The notes: generated by a model not told the origin, from the sequence alone. Shown: positions 39,796 to 49,268, numbered from the stretch's first letter. The stretch: DNA of 64,000 nt from Rhodopseudomonas_A palustris_F (GCF_000013745.1 NC_007925.1:2976001-3040000), one strand, 5' to 3'. Program-made: numbers and translations.

Positions 39796-40767
39796 ATGCC
39801 GAAAAAACCCGGAAAAACCGCGGCGCGCGCCGCCAAAGCCAGCGTCGCGGCGAAATCCCGCAAAGCCGCGACAAAACGTCCGAAGCCCGCCATCGATACC
39901 GCCGAGCAGCGGATCGCGCGCGCGCTGGAGGCGATCGCGGCAAGTTTGGCGGCCGCCGCGCCGAAACTTAAGAATCAGGGCGAGCAGCTTTCGGCGGCCG
40001 AGGCCTTCATCTGGCATCCCGAGGGCCGGCTGGCGCCGGTGCCGCGGGTGTCGCGGGTCGATCTCGAACTGTTGCAGGGCATCGAGCGGATGCGCGACAT
40101 TCTGATCGAGAACACCGAACGCTTCGCCGCCGGCCTGCCCGCCAACAACGCGCTGCTGTGGGGCGCCCGCGGCATGGGCAAATCGAGCCTGGTCAAAGCG
40201 GCGCATGCCAGCGTCAACGCCAAGCCGGAGGTCGCAGGCCTCCTGAAGCTGATCGAGATCCACCGCGAGGACATCGAGAGCCTGCCGGCGTTGATGACGA
40301 TTCTGCGGGCCTCGCAATTCCGTTTCATCGTGTTCTGCGACGACCTGTCGTTCGACGGCAACGACGCCTCCTACAAGTCGCTGAAGGCGGTGCTGGAAGG
40401 CGGCATTGAGGGCCGCCCCGACAATGTGATCCTGTACGCCACCTCGAACCGCCGGCATCTGTTGGCCCGCGAGATGGTCGAGAACGAGCGCTCCACCGCG
40501 ATCAATCCGGGCGAAGCGGTCGAGGAGAAGGTCTCGCTGTCCGACCGCTTCGGGCTGTGGCTCGGCTTTCACAAATGCAGCCAGGACGAATTCTTGGCGA
40601 TGGTGCGCGGCTATTGCGCGCATTTCGGCATCGCGCTCGACGACACCGAATTGCAGCGCGAGGCGCTGGAATGGGCGACCACCCGCGGCTCGCGCTCCGG
40701 CCGCGTCGCCTGGCAGTTCACCCAGGATTTGGCGGGTCGGCTCGGGCTGCGGACGGCGATGAAGTAA
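39796..40767 (+). CDS. DUF815 AAA+ ATPase
   Basis: 323 residues from ATG at 39796, with AGGA nine bases upstream. The first 35 residues are Lys/Ala-rich and probably disordered. Walker A is GARGMGKS (123-130) and Walker B ends FCDD (180-183), followed by the sensor-1 segment ILYATSNRRHLLAREM and SLSDRFGLWLGFHKC. DUF815 proteins are AAA+ ATPases of unknown role, common in alpha- and betaproteobacteria. Divergent from yajC. Confidence 0.9.
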   Translation: MPKKPGKTAARAAKASVAAKSRKAATKRPKPAIDTAEQRIARALEAIAASLAAAAPKLKNQGEQLSAAEAFIWHPEGRLAPVPRVSRVDLELLQGIERMRDILIENTERFAAGLPANNALLWGARGMGKSSLVKAAHASVNAKPEVAGLLKLIEIHREDIESLPALMTILRASQFRFIVFCDDLSFDGNDASYKSLKAVLEGGIEGRPDNVILYATSNRRHLLAREMVENERSTAINPGEAVEEKVSLSDRFGLWLGFHKCSQDEFLAMVRGYCAHFGIALDDTELQREALEWATTRGSRSGRVAWQFTQDLAGRLGLRTAMK

Positions 40768-40857
40768 CCAACCCGGAAGCGATAGCGGCGTCCGGGGACG
40801 CTCGACAGTTCGCCAGTTGCTACGGCATAGTGAGTTCCACCGGACCGGGGAACTTGC

Positions 40858-41088
40858 ATGAACAAGACTTCCCATAACGAGCGCCGCAAGCTCACCGCCA
40901 CTTTCGTGAACACGATTGGGGCAGCAGTGTTTTCGGTCGGCGGGCTCGGCCCAATCGTCAGCTTCGCAACCGGGCTGCCGACCATCCTGAACCTGGATCA
41001 GGTGATCTTGCTGGCAGCGGTTTGCTTCGTCATCGGGCTGGGACTACATTTGGGTGGCAGGATGCTGTTGGGAGGTCTGATCGAATGA
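40858..41088 (+). CDS. small membrane protein with two helices, unknown
   Basis: 76 residues. Two hydrophobic segments (about 15-40 and 47-70) joined by a short loop (TGLPTILNLDQ). The stop codon overlaps the start of the following gene (ATGA). No family recognised. The pair lies between the DUF815 ATPase and the leucine-degradation genes and has no evident link to either. Confidence 0.7.
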   Translation: MNKTSHNERRKLTATFVNTIGAAVFSVGGLGPIVSFATGLPTILNLDQVILLAAVCFVIGLGLHLGGRMLLGGLIE

Positions 41089-41372
41089 CTTTCTCCGTCG
41101 TTCTCGTCATTCTCGCCGTGATGACGGCGGCTTGTGTCGCGCTGCTCGTCTACGCCAGGATCGTCGACCCTACGCCGGAGATCAAATCCGGCGGCAACCG
41201 CAATGACCAAGCCGCTGCCAGGACAACCGCATCGGCCGCAAGCGATCGTGCGCCGTCAGCCGGCTACCAGGTTAGCCCTGCCATGGCGGCAGAGCTGAAG
41301 GGCACCGCGGATGACCTCCGCAAAGCAATAGAGAGCTTAACCCGGAGCATCGAGCGCACCGAGAGCAAGTAG
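41085..41372 (+). CDS. small membrane-anchored protein, unknown
   Basis: 95 residues from ATG at 41085, whose codon overlaps the previous stop. One N-terminal membrane helix (about 3-25, FSVVLVILAVMTAACVALLV) is followed by a polar Ser/Ala/Asn linker and a short C-terminal helix with heptad-like spacing (ELKGTADDLRKAIESLTRSIER), which could form a coiled coil. Probably acts together with the two-helix protein encoded just before it. Confidence 0.7.
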   Translation: MTFSVVLVILAVMTAACVALLVYARIVDPTPEIKSGGNRNDQAAARTTASAASDRAPSAGYQVSPAMAAELKGTADDLRKAIESLTRSIERTESK

Positions 41373-41404
41373 AATTCAGTGGGCGGGCTGTGGGAGACGC
41401 TTAC

Positions 41405-42310
41405 CTACGATGTTCGCCGCTGCTTCGCGCCGATCGCCGCCGCCACCCGGCTCGGCGGCGCGCGCCCGATGAGGGCACCGACCGCGTTGCTCGCCGTCAC
41501 CAGCCGGTCGAGATCGACGCCGGTTCTGATTCCCAAACCTTCGAGCAGATAGACCACGTCCTCGGTGGCGACGTTGCCGGTGGCGCCCGGCGCATAGGGG
41601 CAGCCGCCGAGCCCGCCGGCGGCGGCGTCGATCACCCGCGCGCCCTCCTCCAGCCCGGCATAGAGATTCGCCAGTGCCTGGCCGTAGGTGTCGTGGAAAT
41701 GCATCGCCAGACTTCGCATCGGCACCGCCTCGGCGCAGGCGCGCAGCAATTCGCGGACTTTCTTCGGGGTGCCGACGCCGATGGTGTCGCCGAGCGAGAC
41801 CTCATAGCAGCCGAGGTCCCATAGCGTGGTCGCGACATCGACCACGGCTTGCGGATCGACCGCGCCGTCATAGGGGCAGCCGAGCACGCAAGACACATAA
41901 CCGCGCACCTTGATGCCGTCTGCTGTCGCGCGCGCGATCACCGGCTTGAAACGCGCAATCGACTCTTCCACCGAGCAATTGATATTGGCGCGAGAGAATC
42001 CTTCCGAGGCCGAGGCGAACACCGCGATCACTTTGGCTCCGGCGGCACGCGCGGCGTCATAGCCCTTTTCGTTCGGCACCAGCACGTGGAATTCCCCGGC
42101 GAGATGCTGCACGCCGCGCAGCACTTCGGCGGAGCCCTGCATCTGCGGGATCGCCTTAGGCGAGACGAAGGCGCCGACCTCGATGGTGGTGAGCCCGGCG
42201 CCCAGCAGCGCCTCGATGAAGCCGATGCGGGCTTCGACGCCGATCGGCGTCTTTTCGTTCTGCAGCCCATCGCGCGGACCGACCTCGACGATGCGAACGG
42301 AGTCACTCAT
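41405..42310 (-). CDS. mvaB: hydroxymethylglutaryl-CoA lyase
   Basis: 301 residues from ATG at 42310 with GAGG six bases ahead. It has the DRE-TIM motif GPRDGLQNE (11-19), the metal-site MHFHDTYGQALAN and the catalytic-Cys loop GLGGCPYAPGATGN. The enzyme splits HMG-CoA into acetyl-CoA and acetoacetate, the last step of leucine breakdown. It follows the biotin carboxylase gene by seven bases and shares its transcript. Confidence 0.96.
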   Translation of the reverse strand: MSDSVRIVEVGPRDGLQNEKTPIGVEARIGFIEALLGAGLTTIEVGAFVSPKAIPQMQGSAEVLRGVQHLAGEFHVLVPNEKGYDAARAAGAKVIAVFASASEGFSRANINCSVEESIARFKPVIARATADGIKVRGYVSCVLGCPYDGAVDPQAVVDVATTLWDLGCYEVSLGDTIGVGTPKKVRELLRACAEAVPMRSLAMHFHDTYGQALANLYAGLEEGARVIDAAAGGLGGCPYAPGATGNVATEDVVYLLEGLGIRTGVDLDRLVTASNAVGALIGRAPPSRVAAAIGAKQRRTS

Positions 42311-42317
42311 GCGCACC

Positions 42318-44321
42318 TCACGCGGCTGAAGGCTCGATCTCGGCGAGTTCGACGCCTTCCTGGACGATGTCGCCGACCTTGCATTTCAGATGGGTCAGCA
42401 CGCCGGCAAACGGCGCGCGCAGCGTCTGCTCCATCTTCATCACTTCCAGCGTGAGGATCGCCGCGCCCTTCTCTAGGGTCGCGCCCTGCTCGGCCAACAG
42501 CGCCACCACGGTGCCCGGCAGCGGCGCCACGATGCGGTCCTCGCCGACATGCTCCTCGTCGTCGCCGCCGAACGGATCGACCCAATGCAGGTCGAAGCGG
42601 CCGTTGCGGCTGCGCAGATAGAGCTCGTGGCCCTCGATCACTGCAACGACATGGCTGCGCGCGCCGTCCAGCGTCAGGTCGAAGCCGCCGTCGTCACGCG
42701 CGGCGGTGCTGAAGTCAAAAGTCCGATCGCCGATCGCAAGCTCCGCCGGCCCGCTGCCGTAGCGCAGCGTCACCCGGTGCTCGGCGGCGCCGTGGCGGAA
42801 CGCGAACACCCGGGCGCGGCGACCGACCGGCATCCAGCCCGCGGTCCGCCATGGCGAGGCCGGCTCGCGATGCACGGCCTTGTCTTCCTCAACCAGGATC
42901 GCCGCCACCGCCGCACACAGTTCGAGATCGCCGGGCTCCGCCGCCGCCGGCGTCAGCGCCGCCAACTCGCGCGCGATGAAGCCGGTATCGATCGCGTTGG
43001 CGCGCACGTCGGGATGCGTCAGCAGCGCGGCGAGGAAGGCCGTATTGGTGACCACGCCGCGGATGTCGGTGTCGTCGAGCCCGCGCGCGAGCCGGTCGAG
43101 CGCGGCGTCGCGGCTCGGCGCGAAGGCGATCACCTTGGCCAGCATCGCGTCGTAATAGGGCGACACGCTATCGCCCTGCCGATAGCCGGCGTCGATCCGC
43201 AAGCCGTGGGTCTGCGGCGGCGTGCGCCAGGTCTTGATGGTGCCGACCGAGGGCATGAAGTTCTTCTGCGGATTCTCCGCATAGACCCGCGCCTCGATGG
43301 CGTGGCCGTTCAGCTTGATCTCGTCCTGCGCGAGCGGCAACTTCTCGCCGAACGCGACACGGAGTTGCCATTCGACCAGGTCGATGCCGGTGATCAACTC
43401 GGTGACCGGATGCTCGACCTGCAGTCGCGTGTTCATCTCGATGAAGAAGACGTCGCGGCCGTCGGAGACGAATTCGATGGTGCCGGCGCCGACGTAGTTC
43501 ACCGCGGCGGCGGCCTTGCGCGCCGCGGCGCAGACCGTCTCGCGCTGCGCCGGCGACAAGGTCGGCGACGGCGCCTCCTCGATCACCTTCTGGTGCCGCC
43601 GCTGCAAAGTGCATTCGCGCTCGAACAGCGACACCAGGTTGCCGTGGCTGTCGCCGACCACCTGCACCTCGATGTGCCGGGGGTTTGTAACGTATCTCTC
43701 GATCAGCATGCGGTCGTCGCCGAACGCGGCTTTCGCCTCGCGCTTGGCGCTGACGATCGCGGCGCTGAGTTCATTTGCGGTGTGCACTACCCGCATGCCG
43801 CGGCCGCCGCCGCCCGCCGAGGCTTTCACCAGCACCGGATAGCCGATGCTGTTAGCTGCGTCCGCCAGCGTGGCCTCGTCCTGGGCTTCGCCGTGAAAAC
43901 CCGGCACCAGCGGTACACCGGCTTGTTCCATCAGCTGCTTCGAACCGGACTTGGAGCCCATCGCGGTGATCATCGCGGCGGTCGGGCCTACGAACACGAT
44001 TCCAGCATCGGCGCAGGCCTGCGCGAACTCCGCGCTCTCCGACAGAAAGCCGTAGCCGGGATGGATCGCTTCGGCGCCGCTCTGCTTGGCGACAGCGATG
44101 ACGCGCGCGATGTCGAGATAGCTGTCGCGCGCCCGCGCCTCGCCGATCAGCACCGCCTCGTCGGCCTCAGCCACATGCAATGCACCGCGGTCGGCTTCGG
44201 AATACACCGCCACGGTGCGCAGCCCCATGGCGCGCGCGGTTCGGATCACCCGGCAGGCGATCTCGCCGCGGTTGGCGATCAGCAGCGTGCGAAACCGACG
44301 GTACAGCGCGGACCTTGCCAT
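42318..44321 (-). CDS. mccA: methylcrotonyl-CoA carboxylase biotin-containing subunit
   Basis: 667 residues from ATG at 44321, AGGA upstream; the longer open frame overlaps the beta-subunit gene out of phase and is rejected. Order: biotin carboxylase (about 10-460, IANRGEIACRVIRTA and the ATP-grasp loop GGGGRGMRVV), a linker, then the biotinyl domain with EVMKMEQ, biotin-Lys near 629. The pairing with mccB and mvaB fits methylcrotonyl-CoA rather than propionyl-CoA as substrate; geranyl-CoA is a less likely option. Confidence 0.93.
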   Translation of the reverse strand: MARSALYRRFRTLLIANRGEIACRVIRTARAMGLRTVAVYSEADRGALHVAEADEAVLIGEARARDSYLDIARVIAVAKQSGAEAIHPGYGFLSESAEFAQACADAGIVFVGPTAAMITAMGSKSGSKQLMEQAGVPLVPGFHGEAQDEATLADAANSIGYPVLVKASAGGGGRGMRVVHTANELSAAIVSAKREAKAAFGDDRMLIERYVTNPRHIEVQVVGDSHGNLVSLFERECTLQRRHQKVIEEAPSPTLSPAQRETVCAAARKAAAAVNYVGAGTIEFVSDGRDVFFIEMNTRLQVEHPVTELITGIDLVEWQLRVAFGEKLPLAQDEIKLNGHAIEARVYAENPQKNFMPSVGTIKTWRTPPQTHGLRIDAGYRQGDSVSPYYDAMLAKVIAFAPSRDAALDRLARGLDDTDIRGVVTNTAFLAALLTHPDVRANAIDTGFIARELAALTPAAAEPGDLELCAAVAAILVEEDKAVHREPASPWRTAGWMPVGRRARVFAFRHGAAEHRVTLRYGSGPAELAIGDRTFDFSTAARDDGGFDLTLDGARSHVVAVIEGHELYLRSRNGRFDLHWVDPFGGDDEEHVGEDRIVAPLPGTVVALLAEQGATLEKGAAILTLEVMKMEQTLRAPFAGVLTHLKCKVGDIVQEGVELAEIEPSAA

Positions 44322-44323
44322 CG

Positions 44324-45928
44324 TCACATCCTGAACAGGCCGAAGGTGGTGGGCGGAATCGGCGCATTGGCCGACGCCGACAAACCTAGGCCCAACACCA
44401 GCCGCGTGTCCGCGGGATCGATCACGCCGTCGTCCCACAGCCGCGCCGTGGCGTAATACGGACTGCCTTGGGTCTCGAACTGCGCCTTGGTCGGCGCGCG
44501 AAACGCCTCTTCGTCCTCGGCTGACCACGTGCCGCCCTTGGCCTCGATATTATCGCGGCGAAGTTGGCTCAGCACCATCGCCGCCTGATCGCCGCCCATC
44601 ACCGAGATCCGCGCATTCGGCCACATCCAGAGAAACCGCGGCGAATAGGCCCGGCCGCACATGCCGTAATTGCCGGCACCGTAGGAGCCGCCGATCACGA
44701 TGGTGAACTTCGGCACGTTGGCGGTGGCGACCGCCGTGACCAGCTTGGCGCCGTCGCGGGCGATGCCGCCGGCTTCATATTTCTTGCCGACCATGAAGCC
44801 GGTGATGTTCTGCAGAAACACCAAGGGAATGCCGCGCTGGCAGCACAGCTCGATGAAATGCGCGCCCTTCAGCGAAGACTCGCTGAACAGGATGCCGTTG
44901 TTGGCGATGATGCCGACCGGAAAGCCCCAGATATGCGCGAAGCCGCAGATCAAGGTCTGGCCGTACAGCTTCTTGAACTCGTCGAACTCCGAGCCGTCGA
45001 CCACGCGCGCAATGATGTCGCGGACGTCGAACGGTTTTCGCGCGTCGGCGGGGACGATCCCGTAAAGCTGCTCGGCCGGATACAGCGGCTCGCGCGGCTC
45101 GCGCAAATTCAGCGCGGCACGCTGCGGCGGCTTCAGCGTGCCGACGATTTTGCGGGCGATGCCGATCGCGTGCGCGTCGTTCTGCGCGTAGTGATCGGTG
45201 ACGCCGGATTGCCTGGAATGCACGTCGGCGCCGCCGAGTTCTTCCGCGGTGACCACCTCGCCGGTGGCGGCCTTCACCAAGGGGGGGCCGCCGAGAAAGA
45301 TCGTGCCCTGATGGCGCACGATGATGCTCTCGTCCGACATCGCCGGCACGTAGGCGCCGCCGGCGGTGCAGGAGCCCATCACGATGGCGATCTGCGGAAT
45401 CCCCAAAGCCGACATCTGCGCCTGGTTGTAGAAGATCCGGCCGAAATGCCGCTCGTCGGGAAAGATCTCGTCCTGCTGCGGCAGGAAGGCGCCGCCGGAA
45501 TCCACCATGTAGATGCAAGGCAGATTATTTTGGCGGGCGATGTCCTGGGCGCGCAGATGCTTCTTCACCGTCATCGGGTAATAGGTGCCGCCCTTGATGG
45601 TGGCGTCGTTGGCGACGATCATGCATTCGCGCCCCGCCACCCGGCCGACCCCGGTGACGATCGAGGCGGAATGCACGTCGCCGCCATACAGGCCGTGCGC
45701 CGCCAGCGGCGACAATTCCAGGAACGCGGTGCCGGGGTCACACAACAGGTCGACGCGCTGCCGCGCCAGCATTTTGCCGCGCGACGTATGCTTCGCTCGC
45801 GAGGCCTCGCCGCCGCCGCCGGCGATCTGGTTCAGCTTGTCGCGCAGCTCGGCGACCGCTGCGCGCATCGCCTCGACGTTGCGGCCAAAATCCGAGGAAG
45901 CGGGATCGACGGACGATCGAAGCGGCAT
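44324..45928 (-). CDS. mccB: methylcrotonyl-CoA carboxylase carboxyltransferase subunit
   Basis: 534 residues, the normal length. Features include AKHTSRGKMLARQRVDLLCDPGT-type start region (about 44-65), the acyl-CoA loops GSCTAGGAYVPAMSDE and GKKYEAGGIARDGAKLV, and GAGNYGMCGRAYSPRF near the biotin site. Transfers CO2 from carboxybiotin to 3-methylcrotonyl-CoA. It leads the transcript mccB-mccA-mvaB; no isovaleryl-CoA dehydrogenase gene is found directly upstream, unlike many liu operons. Confidence 0.94.
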   Translation of the reverse strand: MPLRSSVDPASSDFGRNVEAMRAAVAELRDKLNQIAGGGGEASRAKHTSRGKMLARQRVDLLCDPGTAFLELSPLAAHGLYGGDVHSASIVTGVGRVAGRECMIVANDATIKGGTYYPMTVKKHLRAQDIARQNNLPCIYMVDSGGAFLPQQDEIFPDERHFGRIFYNQAQMSALGIPQIAIVMGSCTAGGAYVPAMSDESIIVRHQGTIFLGGPPLVKAATGEVVTAEELGGADVHSRQSGVTDHYAQNDAHAIGIARKIVGTLKPPQRAALNLREPREPLYPAEQLYGIVPADARKPFDVRDIIARVVDGSEFDEFKKLYGQTLICGFAHIWGFPVGIIANNGILFSESSLKGAHFIELCCQRGIPLVFLQNITGFMVGKKYEAGGIARDGAKLVTAVATANVPKFTIVIGGSYGAGNYGMCGRAYSPRFLWMWPNARISVMGGDQAAMVLSQLRRDNIEAKGGTWSAEDEEAFRAPTKAQFETQGSPYYATARLWDDGVIDPADTRLVLGLGLSASANAPIPPTTFGLFRM

Positions 45929-46077
45929 GCGTTTCCACAGAACGTGTTGTTACGCCGCCCTCTGCCGGGGCGGCTGATCATCGTGTCACCGCACGGCGGC
46001 GCAATGCAACCTCAATCGCATGGCGCGCCGCGGTGTCGCGGCGCGCGAACTTTGCCGAAGGCCGGGCGAACGTCCGC

Positions 46078-46383
46078 TCAGTGCGTCCAGGGCATGTCGC
46101 GGCGGAAGGCGAAATTGTCCGAATAGGCGGCGCGGCGCCGCGCCGGCGGCTTCGGCTCGATCACCTGGTAGGGAATGCCCTCGCACTCGCAATAGGCGAT
46201 GGCGTCTTCGCGGCTATGGAAATGCAGCGTCAGCTGCTGGCGGGTATCGCCGGAACTGGTCCAGCCCATCAAGGGCTCGATCACGCGCGGCTGTTCCGGC
46301 TCATAGTCGAGCTGCCATTCCTTGGTCTTGGCGAGCCCGGATTGCATCGCGTTCTTGGCGGGCTTGTAAATGCGTGCGGTCAT
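46078..46383 (-). CDS. NDUFS4-like complex I accessory subunit
   Basis: 101 residues from ATG at 46383; the frame opens earlier but that part is outside the family. The PF04800 pattern is clear: MTARIYKPAKNAMQSGLAKTKEW, PLMGWTSSGDT, LTLHFHSREDAIAYCECEG and the C-terminal YSDNFAFRRDMPWTH. In mitochondria and alphaproteobacteria this 18-kDa-type subunit stabilises the NADH-dehydrogenase arm of complex I. The nuo operon is not in the window, as usual for this gene. Confidence 0.93.
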   Translation of the reverse strand: MTARIYKPAKNAMQSGLAKTKEWQLDYEPEQPRVIEPLMGWTSSGDTRQQLTLHFHSREDAIAYCECEGIPYQVIEPKPPARRRAAYSDNFAFRRDMPWTH

Positions 46384-46598
46384 GGGTTGATACGGCCTGT
46401 TGGGCTGCGGCATTGCGCCTATTTGGTGAAAACCCCGGGTCTGGTGTACCGTCATCCGTTACGAGTTGGATTTTCTGATTCCGTCTTCGGACGGTCTGGC
46501 TTTTCGGTTTCGGTATATTCGGTCTGGTTCGTCGTGACAATCGCGGCCAGGGTCGGCCCCGCAAGGTCTGCACGACCGCTACAGCACGAACGGCTTTC

Positions 46599-47846
46599 AT
46601 GGAAATCCGCGCCACCCTGCCCCCCAAAGGACGCGACCTGCGGCTCGACCTGTTTCGCGGCGTGGCCAATTGGGCGATTTTCCTCGATCACATTCCCAAC
46701 AACGTGGTGAACTGGATCACCACGCGGAATTACGGGTTCAGCGACGCCGCCGACCTGTTCGTGTTCATCTCCGGCTACACCGCCTCGTTCGTCTACGCCA
46801 AGATGATGCTGGAACGCGGCTTCCTGGTCGGCGCCACCAGGCTGATGAAGCGGGTCTGGCAGCTCTACGTCGCCCACGTCATTCTGTTCGTGATCTACAT
46901 CGCGGCGATCGGCTACGTCGCGCAACGCTACCACGACCCCGACATTATCAATGAGTTCAACGTCGCGGGCCTGGTCGACAACCCGATCCAGACCCTGACC
47001 CAGGGCCTGTTGCTGAAGTTCAAGCCGCTCAACCTCGACGTGCTGCCGCTCTACATCGTGCTGATGGGGTTCTTCCCGCCGGTGCTGTGGCTGATGCTGC
47101 GGCGGCCCAATCTGACCATGCTGGGGTCGGTCGCGCTGTATTTCGCCGCGCGGTATTTCGGCTGGAACCTGGTGGCCTATCCGGTCGGCAGCTGGTATTT
47201 CAACCCGTACACTTGGCAGCTGCTATTTGTTTTCGGCGCCTGGTTTGCGCTCGGCGGCGCCACTGCGTCGCGGCGGCTGATCAATTCGCCGATCACGCTG
47301 TACTTCTGCATTGCGTATCTGATCTTCGCGCTGGTGATGACCATGGCGGGGCGGTTTCCGGAATTCGGCGCGATGTTTCCGGCCTGGCTGTATGACGCCT
47401 TCAATCCCAACGACAAGACCTTCCTGGCGCCCTACCGGGTGCTGCATTTTGTGGTGCTGGCGTTCATGGTGGTGCGGTTCGTGCCGAAGGAATGGCCCGG
47501 GCTGGAATGGCCGATCTTCCAGCCGCTGATCAAATGCGGCCAGCAATCGCTGGCGGTGTTCTGCGTCGGCGTGTTCCTGTCGTTCGTCGCCCACTTCGAA
47601 CTGATGATGAGCTCCGGCTCGCTGCTGGCGCAGATCTTCGTCAGTGTCACCGGGCTGGCGATCCTGTGTCTGGTCGCCTACTACATCGGCTGGTCGAAAA
47701 AGCAGGACAAGCCGCTGCCGCGCCCGGCCCCGGCGGCCGTGCCGGCCGTGCCGGCACCCGAAAAGGCGGCGGAGCCGGCTTCTGCGTCAGAGCCGGCGGC
47801 ACAGGCAACCGCCTCCGCCAATTCTGCGGCCGCCGACCGCACCTGA
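46599..47846 (+). CDS. OpgC-domain integral membrane protein
   Basis: 415 residues. About ten membrane helices follow the opening RDLRLDLFRGVANWAIFLDHIPNN, the OpgC mark with conserved D and H that places it in the acyltransferase-3-like clan. FSDAADLFVFISGYTASFVY comes next. In other bacteria OpgC adds succinyl groups to osmoregulated periplasmic glucans. The last 60 residues are a Pro/Ala/Glu-rich cytosolic tail (about 355-415). No opgG/opgH genes are nearby. Confidence 0.9.
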   Translation: MEIRATLPPKGRDLRLDLFRGVANWAIFLDHIPNNVVNWITTRNYGFSDAADLFVFISGYTASFVYAKMMLERGFLVGATRLMKRVWQLYVAHVILFVIYIAAIGYVAQRYHDPDIINEFNVAGLVDNPIQTLTQGLLLKFKPLNLDVLPLYIVLMGFFPPVLWLMLRRPNLTMLGSVALYFAARYFGWNLVAYPVGSWYFNPYTWQLLFVFGAWFALGGATASRRLINSPITLYFCIAYLIFALVMTMAGRFPEFGAMFPAWLYDAFNPNDKTFLAPYRVLHFVVLAFMVVRFVPKEWPGLEWPIFQPLIKCGQQSLAVFCVGVFLSFVAHFELMMSSGSLLAQIFVSVTGLAILCLVAYYIGWSKKQDKPLPRPAPAAVPAVPAPEKAAEPASASEPAAQATASANSAAADRT

Positions 47847-47996
47847 GCGAAGAGCCTGACGAACGCCGCCAGACCATGATCCACCGCGGTGCCGAACTCG
47901 GCGCGGTGCGCCGGCCAAGTAGCAACGCGACCAAGGCAGAGACAGATTTTGTCATCAGAACTGCTCCCGCAGTCAAAGACAAATGTACTTTGCGAC

Positions 47997-48362
47997 TTAA
48001 ACTGGCGGCATCCCTCCGTCGCCCCCAGTTGCCGCTGACGACAAGGCGATCAGTGGCGTCTTGGATGGTTCTTGGCGCTCGACATTAGCAATCCGCACCG
48101 TGAGGTCGGTCAACTTCTCGTGGAAAGCCCCTTGGACTGCATTGAGCATCTGCTGGGTCTCTTTAACCGCCTCGAATTTCGTTTCTGCCTTCACGGCAAC
48201 CAAGCCCGCCTCGATCTTGCTCAGGCGTCCATCCAATGATGCAACGGCATTCGCAAGATCTTTTTGAGCCTGCTGCAACGCCTTGACGTTCTCGACGATC
48301 ATCAGGTGATCCGCGATCTCCCGCGCCGTCTTCCCGACCTTCTCACGGCTCCACATGGCCAT
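47997..48362 (-). CDS. hypothetical coiled-coil protein
   Basis: 121 residues from ATG at 48362, which lies inside the 3' end of the upstream gene (20-base overlap); an ATG two codons later is also possible. Most of the chain is helical, with regular heptads in VKALQQAQKDLANAVASLDGRLSKIEAGLVAVKAE and NAVQGAFHEKLTDLTVRIANVE parts. No family is recognised. The overlapping arrangement suggests that it works with the 175-residue protein encoded upstream. Confidence 0.65.
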   Translation of the reverse strand: MAMWSREKVGKTAREIADHLMIVENVKALQQAQKDLANAVASLDGRLSKIEAGLVAVKAETKFEAVKETQQMLNAVQGAFHEKLTDLTVRIANVERQEPSKTPLIALSSAATGGDGGMPPV

Positions 48363-48870
48363 GCTCGACTATCGGTGCAGTTCGCGTCCGGATGTAAGCC
48401 AAGTGTGACGCAGGCGAGTCCAACAATTCGACCTGAAGGAGCCTCATCGCCTCGGCTTTCACGTTCTGCCAATCTTCAGCGGTGCCATCCGCGGCTTCCG
48501 GAAGAGCGACAACACCAACTGGGGTAGTGGCTTCGTTTTCGCGTGCAGCCTGTGGCAACTCGCCAAGCCCGCTTCCGGTCTTGATCAAATGAGTCCGATA
48601 GGCCGCGCCGTCCTCCAGCAAACGAGCCACCGCGCCGCGGAGCCAATCCTGATATTCACGGACGATGTCGACCGGACTGTCCGCCTCGCCGATCCGTCGT
48701 GCAGCCTCCAGCGCCGCTAAAGCTGCCTGATCACGCCCAAGGATAGAGAGCCGAATCTTCTCGCCTTGCAACAACCAAGCGTCGATACTATTGGCAAACA
48801 CCATCGCCCACTCGGTGTTGGCCTTACCCATATCGACCTCAGTCGCGGAATCCTCTTTGTTGATTTCCAT
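48343..48870 (-). CDS. hypothetical helical protein, phasin-like outline
   Basis: 175 residues, ATG at 48870 with GGAGG seven bases ahead. Mostly helical: EWAMVFANSIDAWLLQGEK, AALAALEAARRIG, IVREYQDWLRGAVARLLEDGAAY. This spacing of aromatic and charged residues recalls phasins, which coat polyhydroxyalkanoate granules, but the match is weak. It overlaps the gene at 47997. A little lower in GC than its neighbours. Function not assigned. Confidence 0.65.
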   Translation of the reverse strand: MEINKEDSATEVDMGKANTEWAMVFANSIDAWLLQGEKIRLSILGRDQAALAALEAARRIGEADSPVDIVREYQDWLRGAVARLLEDGAAYRTHLIKTGSGLGELPQAARENEATTPVGVVALPEAADGTAEDWQNVKAEAMRLLQVELLDSPASHLAYIRTRTAPIVEHGHVEP

Positions 48871-49268
48871 GGGACAACCTCCGCATGGAAGCTATTAAAC
48901 GCTTCAGCGGAAGCAGAATCAATTCACAGAACGGAAAGCGATAATTGGCGCCGTACTCGACATTAAGCGCCTGAAGAATAAGCAAAATTAGTCACGCAGC
49001 ACGGATTTAAGCTGCAGTCCTGCAGTACCGATAACTGGCATTTTCGGCGCAGAATCTCGCTCCGGCGGAAACATCCGTGCCTCCCTCGCCGTAAGACCTG
49101 CTCCAACTCCGCCAACTGCGGAGTCGTGTCTCAGGTATGAGATGCTCGCTTCGCTGTGGATCCGCACCCGGGACCGTTCAAGATCCCGCGTTTCGTGACG
49201 GCCCGGCTATGCAACGCGCCACGCTGCGAGTGCGGCGCGCTACGCTTTCGTCCGGGGCACGCTATCAA
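48871..49268. other. intergenic region holding repeat copy C
   Basis: 398 bases. The left part (48880-49010) is AT-richer and carries the promoter side of the gene at 48343. The right part is filled by the dispersed repeat at 49165-49263. No coding frame is convincing. Confidence 0.5.
49165..49263. repeat. dispersed GC-rich intergenic repeat, copy C
   Basis: It runs from CACCCGGGACCGTTC to CGTCCGGGGCACGCT, matching copy A (13426-13523) in the same orientation over its length with substitutions in the middle. It ends five bases before the 3' end of the tyrosine phenol-lyase-like gene and could serve as its transcript end. Confidence 0.65.
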
